Source of the DNA: Bradyrhizobium sp. BR13661
GTDB lineage: Bacteria > Pseudomonadota > Alphaproteobacteria > Rhizobiales > Xanthobacteraceae
DNA: 64,000 nucleotides
Assembly: GCF_029892425.1 (NCBI RefSeq)
Contig: NZ_JARXWB010000009.1
Coordinates: 62,001-126,000 of the forward strand
Direction of reading: 5' to 3'
The notes under the pieces are model-generated. The model worked only from the letters and a program-made list of their open reading frames with translations, searched no databases and was not told the origin of the DNA. Each line of letters begins with the position of its first letter. Position 1 is the first letter of the stretch. The position numbers were made by a program, and so were the translations under genes. Below are positions 54,723-63,157 of this stretch, piece by piece.

Positions 54723-54828
54723 GCTCCACCCACGCTTTTGATTGAGCGGGCAATGTGCCCGCTGGCGCGGATGCCTTCAAGAGGGCTGGCAAGGAGCTAG
54801 GACGCGCAGGTGAGCGCGTCCCGGGCAA

Positions 54829-55485
54829 TCAGGCCATGAACATGCGTGCGGCCGAGGCCAGCGTCAGCAGCGTACCGACGCCGATGAAGATCTTGCCGAT
54901 CAGGGAGCTCTGCTCCCAGGCCGAGTTCGGCTGGCTGCTCGCCATCATCGGCGCCGGACGGGGCTGCGCGTCGGTCGCTGCGACCACCGTTTTCTGGACT
55001 GGCGGGTTGTCCTGTTGCAGGGCTCGGTCGATGTCGTTGAGCTGGTCGGGCGCGACGACCTGGTTCTCGGCATTGGGGGCCGGGTTGTTGTCGGCGGCAG
55101 CCTGCACATTGTCGTTGGCCCGGCCCGTCATGGCGGACGCCGCGGCCGCAGGCAGGGTGTCGGCGGCTGCGAGCTGCGCATTGGCGTTGGCAACTGACGC
55201 CGGCATCTGGTTCGACGCAGGCGCACCGCTGTCCGCTTTGACCGCATCAGCCTGCGGCGTCGCGTCCGTGTTGTTGGTCTTGCCGGCCTTGTCGTCGGAT
55301 TTCTGCGCCGTCTTGCTGTCGGTATGGCGGCGAGAGGCATGGTGCCGCGGCTTGCTCGGCTTGACCGTATCGGCTTGTTTGCTTGCGCTTGCGGCAGAGC
55401 TCGGCGCGGCCTGCACAGAGGCTCCCATTAGCAGCAACAGTCCGGCCAGAACGACCATTGCCGCGCGCCCGCTGGCTTTCATCAT
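54829..55485 (-). CDS. Ala-rich exported/membrane-anchored protein
   Basis: This 218-residue protein has an N-terminal signal segment (MMKASGRAAMVVLAGLLLLMGASVQA), a long low-complexity middle rich in Ala, Lys, Asn and Asp, and a C-terminal helix (SLIGKIFIGVGTLLTLASAARMFMA) that probably anchors it. No fold or family can be assigned. It lies 107 bases upstream of the enoyl-CoA hydratase but seems unrelated. Confidence 0.6.
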   Translation of the reverse strand: MMKASGRAAMVVLAGLLLLMGASVQAAPSSAASASKQADTVKPSKPRHHASRRHTDSKTAQKSDDKAGKTNNTDATPQADAVKADSGAPASNQMPASVANANAQLAAADTLPAAAASAMTGRANDNVQAAADNNPAPNAENQVVAPDQLNDIDRALQQDNPPVQKTVVAATDAQPRPAPMMASSQPNSAWEQSSLIGKIFIGVGTLLTLASAARMFMA

Positions 55486-55700
55486 GTTGACGATCTCCCC
55501 AATTCACCCGTCCCCGGGGGCGAACAGAGACCCTGCTGCATGACGACAGCGGGGCAAAATATGGGAATCTTCGGGCCACACCGGGCAAAACCGGGGCAAA
55601 CCGGCCGGACGCACCGACCGGCCGTATGCGGCAGGGACCGATCGGTGTTATGAGCCCTGACGGGGTTTCTGCGGCTGCTTCGGGGCCGGGTTCGACGTCT

Positions 55701-55756
55701 ATCACGATTTCGTGATCGCGAGGCCTGTGGCGTAACAAATTGAAAGAGCGGCCGAA
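55701..55756 (+). promoter_or_regulatory. Palindrome and SigF-type promoter upstream of sigma factor
   Basis: The inverted repeat ATCACGA-TT-TCGTGAT spans 55701-55716. It is followed by GTAACA (55732-55737), a 15-base spacer and CGAA (55753-55756), close to the GTAACC-N16-CGAA promoter known for Caulobacter SigF. The GTG start is 22 bases downstream, so autoregulation is likely. Confidence 0.5.
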
Positions 55757-55777
55757 TTGCAATGGTGAGGGGCGCGC

Positions 55778-56323
55778 GTGCGCGGACGTGAAGACGAATG
55801 GACCGACCTGATGCGGTCGGCCATGACAGGCGATGATGCGGCGTATCATCGCCTGTTGAAGGCGGTCACGCCGGTGCTGCGCGCTGCGGCGAGGCGTGGC
55901 CTGGCGAGGGCCGGGCAGCCTCCCGATCAGGCCGAGGATATCGTGCAGGAGATTTTGTTGGCAGTGCATCTGAAGCGGCACACCTGGGACAGCGAAGCGC
56001 CTTTCGCCCCCTGGCTGTTCGCGATCGCGCGCAACAAGCTGATCGATGCGCTGCGGCGGCGCGGCCGCCGCGTCTTCGTCAACATCGACGATTTCGCCGA
56101 GACGCTGCCCGGCGAGGCACTGCAGGAGACGGCTTCGGCAGGCGAGGTGACCGCGCAGCTCAACACGCTGCCACAGCGCCAGCGCGACGTGTTGCAGTCG
56201 ATCGCGGTCGACAGCACCTCGATCAAGGATACTGCGGCGAAATACGCGATGAGCGAAGGTGCTGTGCGTGTCGCGCTGCATCGGGGGCTTGCGGCCCTGA
56301 CGGCCAAACTACGGGACCACTAG
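55778..56323 (+). CDS. ECF sigma factor of the SigF type
   Basis: This 181-residue sigma-70 protein has region 2 (PPDQAEDIVQEILLAVHLKRHTWDSEAPFAPWLFAIARNKLIDALRRR) and region 4 (LPQRQRDVLQSIAVDSTSIKDTAAKYAMSEGAVRVALHRG). It starts at GTG 55778 with an AGGGG five bases upstream. The next gene encodes an NrsF membrane anti-sigma factor two bases downstream. In Caulobacter, SigF-NrsF responds to oxidative and heavy-metal stress; the same role here is inferred. Confidence 0.9.
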   Translation: MRGREDEWTDLMRSAMTGDDAAYHRLLKAVTPVLRAAARRGLARAGQPPDQAEDIVQEILLAVHLKRHTWDSEAPFAPWLFAIARNKLIDALRRRGRRVFVNIDDFAETLPGEALQETASAGEVTAQLNTLPQRQRDVLQSIAVDSTSIKDTAAKYAMSEGAVRVALHRGLAALTAKLRDH

Positions 56324-56325
56324 TC

Positions 56326-56964
56326 ATGGACACCGATCAACTCATTCGCACGCTCGCGGCCGATAACGCTCACCGCGCCCCGCGCGTTGGCGCGCTGCTG
56401 ACCATGGGGCTGCTGGTCGCGGCGCCGCTGTCGATCCTGATCTTCGCGACATTCCTCGGTGTGCGCGCCGACGTGATGACGGCCATGCATAATCCGTTCT
56501 TCGACACCAAGTTCGCGGTCACGCTGTCGCTGGCGATCCCCGCGATCATCATCAGCCTACATCTGTCTCGGCCAGAAGCGCTTATGCGCGGCTGGGCCTG
56601 GCTGCTGCTGCTGCCCGTCGGCCTGCTTGCGGTTGCGATCGGCAGCGAGGCTATGATGGCACCGGCGATGCCGATGACGATGCGGCTGGTCGGCAAGAAC
56701 TCGAGGGCCTGCATGATGGCAATTCCCGCGATGTCGCTGCCGTTGCTCGCGGGCGCATTGTTCGGCCTGCGCCATGGCGCACCGTCGCGGCCCGCGCTGG
56801 CCGGTGCGCTCGCCGGCCTGCTGTCGGCCGGGCTCGCCGCCACGCTCTACGCCTCGCACTGCACCGACGACTCGCCGCTGTTCGTGGCGACCTGGTACAC
56901 GATCGCGACCGCGGTCGTGACCGCGATCGGTGCCTTCGCGGGTTCGAAAGTGTTGCGCTATTAA
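56326..56964 (+). CDS. nrsF: NrsF-type (DUF1109) membrane anti-sigma factor
   Basis: This is a 212-residue protein with six hydrophobic helices and a short cytoplasmic N-terminus (MDTDQLIRTLAADNA). The conserved cysteines sit in NSRACMMAIPAMSLP and TLYASHCTDDSP, as expected for NrsF, which releases SigF when these cysteines are oxidised or bind metal. It sits directly after the sigma gene. The stop overlaps the convergent DUF2336 gene by four bases. Confidence 0.88.
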   Translation: MDTDQLIRTLAADNAHRAPRVGALLTMGLLVAAPLSILIFATFLGVRADVMTAMHNPFFDTKFAVTLSLAIPAIIISLHLSRPEALMRGWAWLLLLPVGLLAVAIGSEAMMAPAMPMTMRLVGKNSRACMMAIPAMSLPLLAGALFGLRHGAPSRPALAGALAGLLSAGLAATLYASHCTDDSPLFVATWYTIATAVVTAIGAFAGSKVLRY

Positions 56965-58061
56965 GCCGCCGACGTCGTGTTCTGCATGCGGTGGAAGCGC
57001 AGCACCTGCTGTGCGGTGGAGCTGCGCAACGCCTCGTAGGTGTCGCGCAGCGTCAGCATGTCGGTCTGCGAGCCGCCCGAGAGCTTTTCGCGCATGGCAA
57101 TGATCGCGCGAACGCTCGTCCATTGCATGCCGGCGACCTTGGCGAGGATCATCAGGCCTTCGGTTCGGCTCTCGATCATCATGTTCTCGGCGGTCTCGAC
57201 CGAGACGCCGGCGAGGGCCGCGAGCCCGGCATTGGCTTCGTCGAACTTGCCTTGCTCGGCGAAAGTCGCGACCTGGAATTCGGTAAGGCGGCCGTCCTCG
57301 TGCAGCGATCTCACCAGCGCCCGCGCCATTTCGGTCTGTTTGGTCATGGCAGCCGTACGGACCCGCTGTGCCGCTTCCTGGACCACGCTCGAGACTTCGT
57401 CGGCGAGCTCGGGATGCGCGGCCTCCAGCTTCCTGCGGACGCTCAGCGACGCCTTCGCAATCAGCTTCAGGTAATGATGCCGCGGCAGATCGGGCCGCAG
57501 GCCGACGCAGGTGGCGAGATCGTCGTCGCGTTCGGCGCGCGTGACGAGGTCGGTGAGGCTGCTTTCGGAAAGCTTCGCGCCCGGATTGCTGACGGTCGAC
57601 TGCACCACGTCTTCATTGCCGCGCGTGACCAGCACGTCAGTCAGCGCCTCCGACAGCACCCGGCGCAGCGAGATCGCCTTGAGGTGGGCCTGGCTCTTGC
57701 TGCGTGCAATCTCGAGCAGGGTCGTCTCGTCCAGCCGCTCCGATTTGGTCAGCACGGGACCGGCGACCTCGATGACGTCGTCGAGCGCAAGCGTGCGGAT
57801 GATCTGCGGCGGCGCGGCTCCGATCGGCGCGAGGCGGTCGGCGAGCAGCGCTCTTGCCGAGGTCTCGATCTGCTCGACCAGGCACTGAAAGACGTCGTCG
57901 AACACCCGGACGTGATCGTCGGAATAGTCCACTGCGTTATTGATGAAGAGATCGGTGACCCGGCGCAGCGTCTCGACCCGGCGCGCGACGGTGCCGTGCG
58001 CGAGTGCCGACTGCAATTCCTCGAGGAGATTCTCGGATGATTTGACGGTTTTGGATCTCAT
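56961..58061 (-). CDS. DUF2336 domain protein
   Basis: This 366-residue, mostly helical cytoplasmic protein contains the DUF2336 repeat-like domain typical of alphaproteobacteria: LRRVTDLFINNAVDYSDDHVRVFDDVFQCLVEQIETSARALLADRLA, then HLKAISLRRVLSEALTDVLVTRGN. The family is unstudied in detail and is often found near motility or signalling genes. The ATG at 58061 is used because similarity starts there. It lies 65 bases upstream (convergent order of transcription) of nothing on its own strand, and the diguanylate cyclase gene ends 65 bases behind its start. Confidence 0.88.
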   Translation of the reverse strand: MRSKTVKSSENLLEELQSALAHGTVARRVETLRRVTDLFINNAVDYSDDHVRVFDDVFQCLVEQIETSARALLADRLAPIGAAPPQIIRTLALDDVIEVAGPVLTKSERLDETTLLEIARSKSQAHLKAISLRRVLSEALTDVLVTRGNEDVVQSTVSNPGAKLSESSLTDLVTRAERDDDLATCVGLRPDLPRHHYLKLIAKASLSVRRKLEAAHPELADEVSSVVQEAAQRVRTAAMTKQTEMARALVRSLHEDGRLTEFQVATFAEQGKFDEANAGLAALAGVSVETAENMMIESRTEGLMILAKVAGMQWTSVRAIIAMREKLSGGSQTDMLTLRDTYEALRSSTAQQVLRFHRMQNTTSAA

Positions 58062-58125
58062 AGCCCTGTCCTGGAGCGTTCGGTCCGGCGGCGTATCCTC
58101 ACGCCCACCGTAGGAATTGGATTGG

Positions 58126-59283
58126 TCAGCTCGTAGCAATGCGGTTGCGCCCTTGCGCCTTGGCGGAATAGAGCGCGCTGTCGGCGCGCGCGAGAAATGT
58201 GTCGGCGGTATCAGCGTCGCGCAGCGTCACGACGCCCGCGGAAATCGTCACGCGCATGCCGGGCGAGAATGCGCTCCAGTCGAGCTCGGCGACGATGCTG
58301 CGCAGCCGATCGAGCATGCGCGATGCGGCCTCGCTTGCGGTGCCAGGCAGTAGCAGCAGAAATTCCTCGCCACCATAGCGGCCGAAGCGATCATCGGGCC
58401 GGATGTTGGCGAAGATGGTGATGGCGAAGGTCCGCAGCACCTCGTCGCCGACGGGATGGCCGTGCACGTCGTTGATGCGCTTGAACCAGTCGAGGTCGAT
58501 CAGGGCGACCGCGCAGGGCGTGCCCGCCTGCCGTGACTTTTCGATCTCCGCGTCGAGCAGTCGCATGATGCAGCGGCGGTTGTAGGAGCCGGTCAGCTCG
58601 TCGAGCTCGGCGAGCTCCTCGATGCGTCGATAGGCGTCCTTCAGCTCGACGCTGCGCCGGTAGAGTACCTTGCGCAGCGTGGCGCCGAACAGGCCGAGGA
58701 AGGCGCACTGGCCGATCACCAGCACGAAGCACAGCATCGAGGCAGTCCGCTGCAGCCGCGTCGCGACCGGCATGCCGATCGGCAGGTCGGAGGCAAGGAA
58801 GACGGCCGCGAGCGCGCAGGTCGCGAGCGCCCAGGTCAGCATCGCCTGGGCCGAGGTCATGCGCAGCGTGCCGAAGGCGAAGATCAGGAACAGCACGCTG
58901 ATGAAGGCGATCCCGATCGTCGGCACCGACACCAGGAAGATGAATTGCAGCGCCATATGCGCCGAGATCTGGAAGACGGTGAGATAGTGGTCATTGTGCC
59001 TGTCACCGACGCCGGCCTCAGACATCACGACGAAGATGCCGATGATCGTGACGCCGCCGACCCAGAACAGCGACGGAACGTTGATGTGAACGGCGCCGTC
59101 ATAAGCGTAGAGCAGCAGCACGAAGGCGCCGAGCGAATAGCTTGCGACCTGGCCGACATACATCTGCCGACGCTGCCGGGTCCGCCGCGCCACGATCTCG
59201 GGGGCCACCGCTTCGGGCGCAAGGACGATATCCGCGACCTCTGCGGCATTCCTCTCCGGAAAGGACGTCGCGGCAGTGCTCAT
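58126..59283 (-). CDS. Membrane diguanylate cyclase (GGDEF)
   Basis: This 385-residue protein has six hydrophobic helices in residues about 45-205 and a C-terminal GGDEF domain. The active-site motif is R-Y-G-G-E-E-F, with DLDWFKRINDVHGHPVGDEVL before it, so it should be an active c-di-GMP synthase. No RxxD inhibitory site is evident five residues before GGEEF. The N-terminal module resembles a MASE-type sensor but is unnamed. The ATG at 59283 has GGCGGGA close upstream. Confidence 0.92.
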   Translation of the reverse strand: MSTAATSFPERNAAEVADIVLAPEAVAPEIVARRTRQRRQMYVGQVASYSLGAFVLLLYAYDGAVHINVPSLFWVGGVTIIGIFVVMSEAGVGDRHNDHYLTVFQISAHMALQFIFLVSVPTIGIAFISVLFLIFAFGTLRMTSAQAMLTWALATCALAAVFLASDLPIGMPVATRLQRTASMLCFVLVIGQCAFLGLFGATLRKVLYRRSVELKDAYRRIEELAELDELTGSYNRRCIMRLLDAEIEKSRQAGTPCAVALIDLDWFKRINDVHGHPVGDEVLRTFAITIFANIRPDDRFGRYGGEEFLLLLPGTASEAASRMLDRLRSIVAELDWSAFSPGMRVTISAGVVTLRDADTADTFLARADSALYSAKAQGRNRIATS

Positions 59284-59727
59284 GGTCCCGCCAATGGTGG
59301 ATGTCAGCCGAAAAAGTCTACGTGGCAAGCCTTTAGGTTTGGTATCCTTCTGAACCGAATCCCGGGGGCGCCGCGCGGGTGAGGGGCCTCATGCGGCGCG
59401 GAATTTTGCAGCCAGTTAGGCATTGCAGGCGATATCGCGGACCAAAGCCGGCGCCGTGCGACATAAGGTGCACAGGGCCGTGTTATGGATCGGGCTCGAC
59501 CAGGCCGCCTGTGCAGTCGACGGCAAGTCCGCGAGAGAGTGTTTCCGTATTATGTTACCGTTATGGAGCGAGGCGGCAAGCCGCCACGGGTGGGACAAGG
59601 AAAATGGGCCCATGTGGGGTAGATCACACAGATCCCCGTGTGACTGCGGTAGGTTGAACAATTTTGCACCTCCCGTCGAACCCTCCGCCGTATCGACCCG
59701 ACCAACCTTGCGAGACGGGCTTTGAGC
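59284..59727. other. Gene-free divergent region
   Basis: No gene is convincing here; the small frames that cover it have no motifs. A TCACAC/GTGTGA inverted repeat with an eight-base loop lies at 59624-59643, and TGAACA with CGTC further on (59658-59683) is a weak ECF-promoter look-alike. The two flanking genes must both be started from this region. Confidence 0.4.
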
Positions 59728-60291
59728 GTGACACAGGCGGCTACGGACGAGGTCCTGATCGCCAGGATCGCCCAAGGAGACCGGCTCGCCATGCAGGTGC
59801 TGTACGGGCGGCACCATGTCAGGGTCTACAGGTTCGGGCTCAGGCTCGTGCGGGACGAGCAGACGGCAGAAGACCTCATCAGCGAGGTGTTTCTCGACGT
59901 TTGGCGTCAGGCCGGCAAGTTCGAAGGCCGATCCGCCGTTTCCACCTGGCTTTTGGCAATCACCCGATTCAAGGCCCTGTCAGCGCTCCGGCGCAGAAAG
60001 GACTTTGAGTTGGACGACGAAGCCGCCAACGCGATCGAGGATTCATCCGACGATCCCGAAACGGTGGTGCAGAAGAAGGATACCAGTGAAGCGTTGCGGG
60101 AGTGCTTGACGGGCCTCTCGCCAGACCATCGGGAAATCGTCGACCTCGTCTACTACCACGAGAAGTCAGTGGAAGAAGTGGCCGAAATCGTCGGGATCCC
60201 GGAGAACACCGTGAAGACGCGCTTGTTCTATGCGCGCAAGAAATTGGCCGAACTGCTGAAGGCAGCCGGCATTGAGCGAGGCTGGCCATGA
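59728..60291 (+). CDS. ECF RNA polymerase sigma factor
   Basis: This 187-residue sigma-70 protein has region 2 (RLVRDEQTAEDLISEVFLDVWRQAGKFEGRSAVSTWLLAITRFKALSALRRRK) and region 4 (LSPDHREIVDLVYYHEKSVEEVAEIVGIPENTVKTRLFYARKKLAEL). The GTG at 59728 is preferred over a TTG two codons earlier because a GGG lies 8 bases upstream. It overlaps the anti-sigma gene in an ATGA. It is the first gene of a sigma/anti-sigma/subtilase operon. Confidence 0.9.
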   Translation: MTQAATDEVLIARIAQGDRLAMQVLYGRHHVRVYRFGLRLVRDEQTAEDLISEVFLDVWRQAGKFEGRSAVSTWLLAITRFKALSALRRRKDFELDDEAANAIEDSSDDPETVVQKKDTSEALRECLTGLSPDHREIVDLVYYHEKSVEEVAEIVGIPENTVKTRLFYARKKLAELLKAAGIERGWP

Positions 60292-60980
60292 TGGCTTTGA
60301 GCAAGAAGATGCTGGAGCAAGAGCCCGGTGAGATCGAGTTGCTGCTGCCGTGGCATGCCGCCGGCACGCTGAACGCGCGCGATGCCCGCCGCGTCGAGGA
60401 AGCGCTTGCCAGCGATCCGGAACTCGCAAAGCAATATGCGGCGATCCGCGGCGAATACGAAGAGACCATCCATCTGAACGAGAGCCTGGGTGCTCCGTCG
60501 GCGCGAGCGATGCAGAAGCTGTTCGCCGCGATCGACGCCGAGCCTGCACGGGCGACCGGTTCGCTGCCGCTGTCGGCGCGCATCGCCACTTTCTTCGCGA
60601 GCCTGTCGCCGCGCGCGCTGGCCTGGTCGGCGAGCTTAGGCGCCGTCGCGCTGCTGCTCCAGGCCGGCATCATCGGCGCCGTCTTGATGAAGACCCAGCC
60701 CGCGACCTTCCAGACCGCATCGCTTTCGACCGGCGCGCCGATCACGCGCGAGCTCGGGGCGGTTGCGCCCTCGCGAGCGCTGGTACGCTTCACGCCCGAG
60801 GCGCGCGTTGCCGACATCACCGCGCTGCTCGACAATTATCAGGCCTCGATCATCGGCGATGCCAAGGGCGGCATGTTCCGCCTCCAGTTCGACAAGGCGA
60901 TGAGCCAGGACGAGCTTACTGCGCTGCTTGCCAGGATGCAGCGCGAGAAGTTCGTCAACCTCGCCGTGGCGGCGCCTTGA
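60288..60980 (+). CDS. Membrane anti-sigma factor with propeptide-like C-terminal domain
   Basis: This is a 230-residue protein. The N-terminal part (EIELLLPWHAAGTLNARDARRVEEALASDPELAKQYAAIR) is the anti-sigma ASD layout, but the usual zinc His/Cys are absent. A single membrane helix lies at about 110-130 (ALAWSASLGAVALLLQAGIIGAVLM). The outer part (about 160-230: RALVRFTPEARVADITALLDNY, GMFRLQFDKAMSQDELTALLARMQREK) looks like a subtilase propeptide/I9-type fold. It overlaps the sigma gene and precedes an S8 protease by 16 bases. The propeptide likeness is my reading, not a search result. Confidence 0.8.
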   Translation: MMALSKKMLEQEPGEIELLLPWHAAGTLNARDARRVEEALASDPELAKQYAAIRGEYEETIHLNESLGAPSARAMQKLFAAIDAEPARATGSLPLSARIATFFASLSPRALAWSASLGAVALLLQAGIIGAVLMKTQPATFQTASLSTGAPITRELGAVAPSRALVRFTPEARVADITALLDNYQASIIGDAKGGMFRLQFDKAMSQDELTALLARMQREKFVNLAVAAP

Positions 60981-60996
60981 GCGCGTTTCTGCAGCA

Positions 60997-62679
60997 ATGA
61001 TGCGCAAGTCAGAGAGTCAGTTACGCGCCGGGGCCTATGCTTCGTCTGTCGGAGCTGCACTCCTGCTCGCCGCCTGTCTCGGTATCGAGGTGGCGCACGC
61101 CCAGGCGATCATGCGCACGCCGACGATCAGTCTTCCCTCGCGCACGCCGACAATCTCTCCAAATATCGCGGCGAGAGCCGTGGGTGTTGATCGCGGCCCG
61201 CGCGTGACGCCGACCGTTCACATCACGGCGCGCATGGTGCCGAACCCCGTGCTGCCCTATGCGCGCTACTCGCCCAACCTCTATCCGGCCTGTTCCACCG
61301 CCTATCGCGATGCCGAAGGCGAATGCCTCAGCCAGCCGAACGGCAGCGGCGACGGCTCCGGCAAGGCGACGAAGAAGAGCGCCGGCAAGGGGCGCGGCAA
61401 CGCTGCGCCGCTCGCCATCACCTCGCGCAGCTTCGCCAATGAATTCGTGGCCGAGATCGATAGTGCGCTGTCGTTGACCGAAGCCGACGAGTTGGCACGC
61501 CGCCACGGCCTGAGCCGCGTGTCGTCGGAGAATTTCCCGCTGATCGGAGCTACGATCGGCCTGTTCCGCATCACCGACGGCCGGCCCTATGACACGGTGC
61601 GGCGCGAATTCGCGGCGGACGGCAGTGTGCGCTCGCTTCAGCCGAACTTCCGCTACGTGCTCCAGGATCAGAAGCCGGCGGTCCCGACCGAAGGCGATCC
61701 CGCGCAATACGCGCTGTCCAAGCTGCGCCTGCCGGAGGCGCACATGCTGGCGCACGGCGCCAACGTCACGGTTGCCGTGATCGATTCCGGCATCGACGCA
61801 AAACATCCTGAACTTGCCAATTCGATTGCCGACGTCTTCGACGCGCTCGGCAGCAGCGAGGGCGCCCATATCCATGGCACCGGCATTGCGGGCGCCATCG
61901 TGGCCCATGCGAAGCTGATGGGCAGCGCGCCGGAAGCGCGCATCATCGCCATTAGGGCTTTCGGCGGCACCACGGGCGGCGCCGAGAGTTCGTCCTACAT
62001 CATCCTGCGCTCGCTCAACTACGCCGCCGAGCACGGTGCTCAGATCGTCAATATGAGCTTTGCCGGTCCGAAGGACGCGGTGATCGAGCGCGCGATCGCG
62101 GCAACCGCCGCTCGTGGCCTGGTGTTAATTGCGGCCGCCGGTAATGCCGGCGCAAAATCGCCGCCGCTCTATCCCGCGGCCAATCCCAACGTGATCGCCG
62201 TTAGCGCGACCGACCAGCAGGACAAATTGTTCGCCGCCTCCAACCGCGGCAATTACATCGCGCTGGCCGCGCCCGGCGTCGATATCTTCCTGCCGGCGCC
62301 TGACGGCAAATACCAGATGACGTCGGGCACCTCGTTCTCGGCGGCCTATGTCTCCGGCGTCGCGGCGTTGCTGCTCGAGCGCAATTACACGCTGAAGCCG
62401 GAAGCGCTTCGCATGACGCTGGCGAAGACCGCGCGCGACCTCGGTTCACCCGGGCGTGATGATCAGTTCGGCGATGGCGAGGCCGACGCGTATGCGGCAG
62501 TGACGGCCGTTCCGCCCGACAGCACGACACCGGTCGCAGCCGTATCAGGTACAACTAAACGTGAAGATGCCGAGAAGCGTCGCGACGACCCCAACATCCG
62601 CGCGATCGAGCAGCCCTCGCTGTCGAGTGCGGGCGATAAATCCACGATTTCTCAGGCGGATAGGCCGGCGGCGCGCTAG
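60997..62679 (+). CDS. Subtilisin-family (S8) serine protease, exported
   Basis: This is a 560-residue protease. The catalytic residues are Asp263 (AVIDSGID), His293 (IHGTGIAG) and Ser446 (SGTSFSAAYVSG), with the oxyanion Asn383 (AAGNAG). The start has an export-like segment (YASSVGAALLLAACLGIEVAHAQ; LAAC could suggest a lipobox) followed by a low-complexity Pro/Thr stretch and a propeptide-like region (about 160-230) before the catalytic domain. A charged tail follows it. It is encoded just behind the anti-sigma gene, so it may be a target or trigger of that sigma system. Confidence 0.92.
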   Translation: MMRKSESQLRAGAYASSVGAALLLAACLGIEVAHAQAIMRTPTISLPSRTPTISPNIAARAVGVDRGPRVTPTVHITARMVPNPVLPYARYSPNLYPACSTAYRDAEGECLSQPNGSGDGSGKATKKSAGKGRGNAAPLAITSRSFANEFVAEIDSALSLTEADELARRHGLSRVSSENFPLIGATIGLFRITDGRPYDTVRREFAADGSVRSLQPNFRYVLQDQKPAVPTEGDPAQYALSKLRLPEAHMLAHGANVTVAVIDSGIDAKHPELANSIADVFDALGSSEGAHIHGTGIAGAIVAHAKLMGSAPEARIIAIRAFGGTTGGAESSSYIILRSLNYAAEHGAQIVNMSFAGPKDAVIERAIAATAARGLVLIAAAGNAGAKSPPLYPAANPNVIAVSATDQQDKLFAASNRGNYIALAAPGVDIFLPAPDGKYQMTSGTSFSAAYVSGVAALLLERNYTLKPEALRMTLAKTARDLGSPGRDDQFGDGEADAYAAVTAVPPDSTTPVAAVSGTTKREDAEKRRDDPNIRAIEQPSLSSAGDKSTISQADRPAAR

Positions 62680-63157
62680 CGCCTGCGACAACTTTGCATG
62701 CGGGCGAAAGGTTAAAAAGTCGACCCCCGCTTTGAACGTTCAGCTCGCTGCCACGACCAATCTATGTGGGAGCGGTCATCCCTCCCCATCAGTCATATTA
62801 GGCGCGAGCGCCCATCCACCCCAAGCGCCCATATGGCTCGACCCGTCCGGTTGTCCCCCCGGACGGGTCTTTTCTTTTGGCATCCGATTTCTTGAAGCGT
62901 CGTGCGTGATCAGCTTGCGGTTGAACTCGCGAGCGCGTCGTTGTCGTAACTCGCCGACGAGGCGCGGCAAGTCCGCCATGCTTGTGCGAAGCTTGACTCA
63001 TAAAGCCCTGAAAACTCCGCACGACTACGGTGTTTTGTGAGGAGAGCTGCGTCGTTGCTGGACAAGTCAAAACTTTTCCACAAAATATTCACGTCACGTC
63101 TAAATTGATTCGCGTGCGTTGCGTCGCGTCCGTAATTTTCTCCTGACGGGCTGGTTC
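62680..63157. other. Gene-free region with terminator
   Basis: No coding sequence is supported. A strong terminator lies at 62840-62874, 160 bases after the protease stop, preceded by a short segment with GGGAGCGGTCATCCCTCCCC (about 62767-62786) that could fold. Further on a single TTTTCCACA (about 63075) resembles a DnaA box, but nothing else suggests an origin. The rest, to 63157, is probably the promoter of the next gene. Confidence 0.4.
62840..62874 (+). terminator. Intrinsic terminator
   Basis: Stem GACCCGTCCGG and CCGGACGGGTC enclose an eight-base loop and are followed by TTTTCTTTT. It would end the sigma/anti-sigma/protease operon, or a short transcript that begins in the region before it. 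Confidence 0.9.

Noticed and set aside
59658-59683. ECF-type promoter candidate (TGAACA...CGTC) ahead of the sigma gene
   Set aside because: The spacer is about two bases shorter than usual and the -35 match is weak, so it is not listed as a promoter.
63070-63090. DnaA-box-like TTTTCCACA
   Set aside because: Single, imperfect and without other boxes, an AT-rich unwinding region or dnaA/hemE-type neighbours; not an origin.
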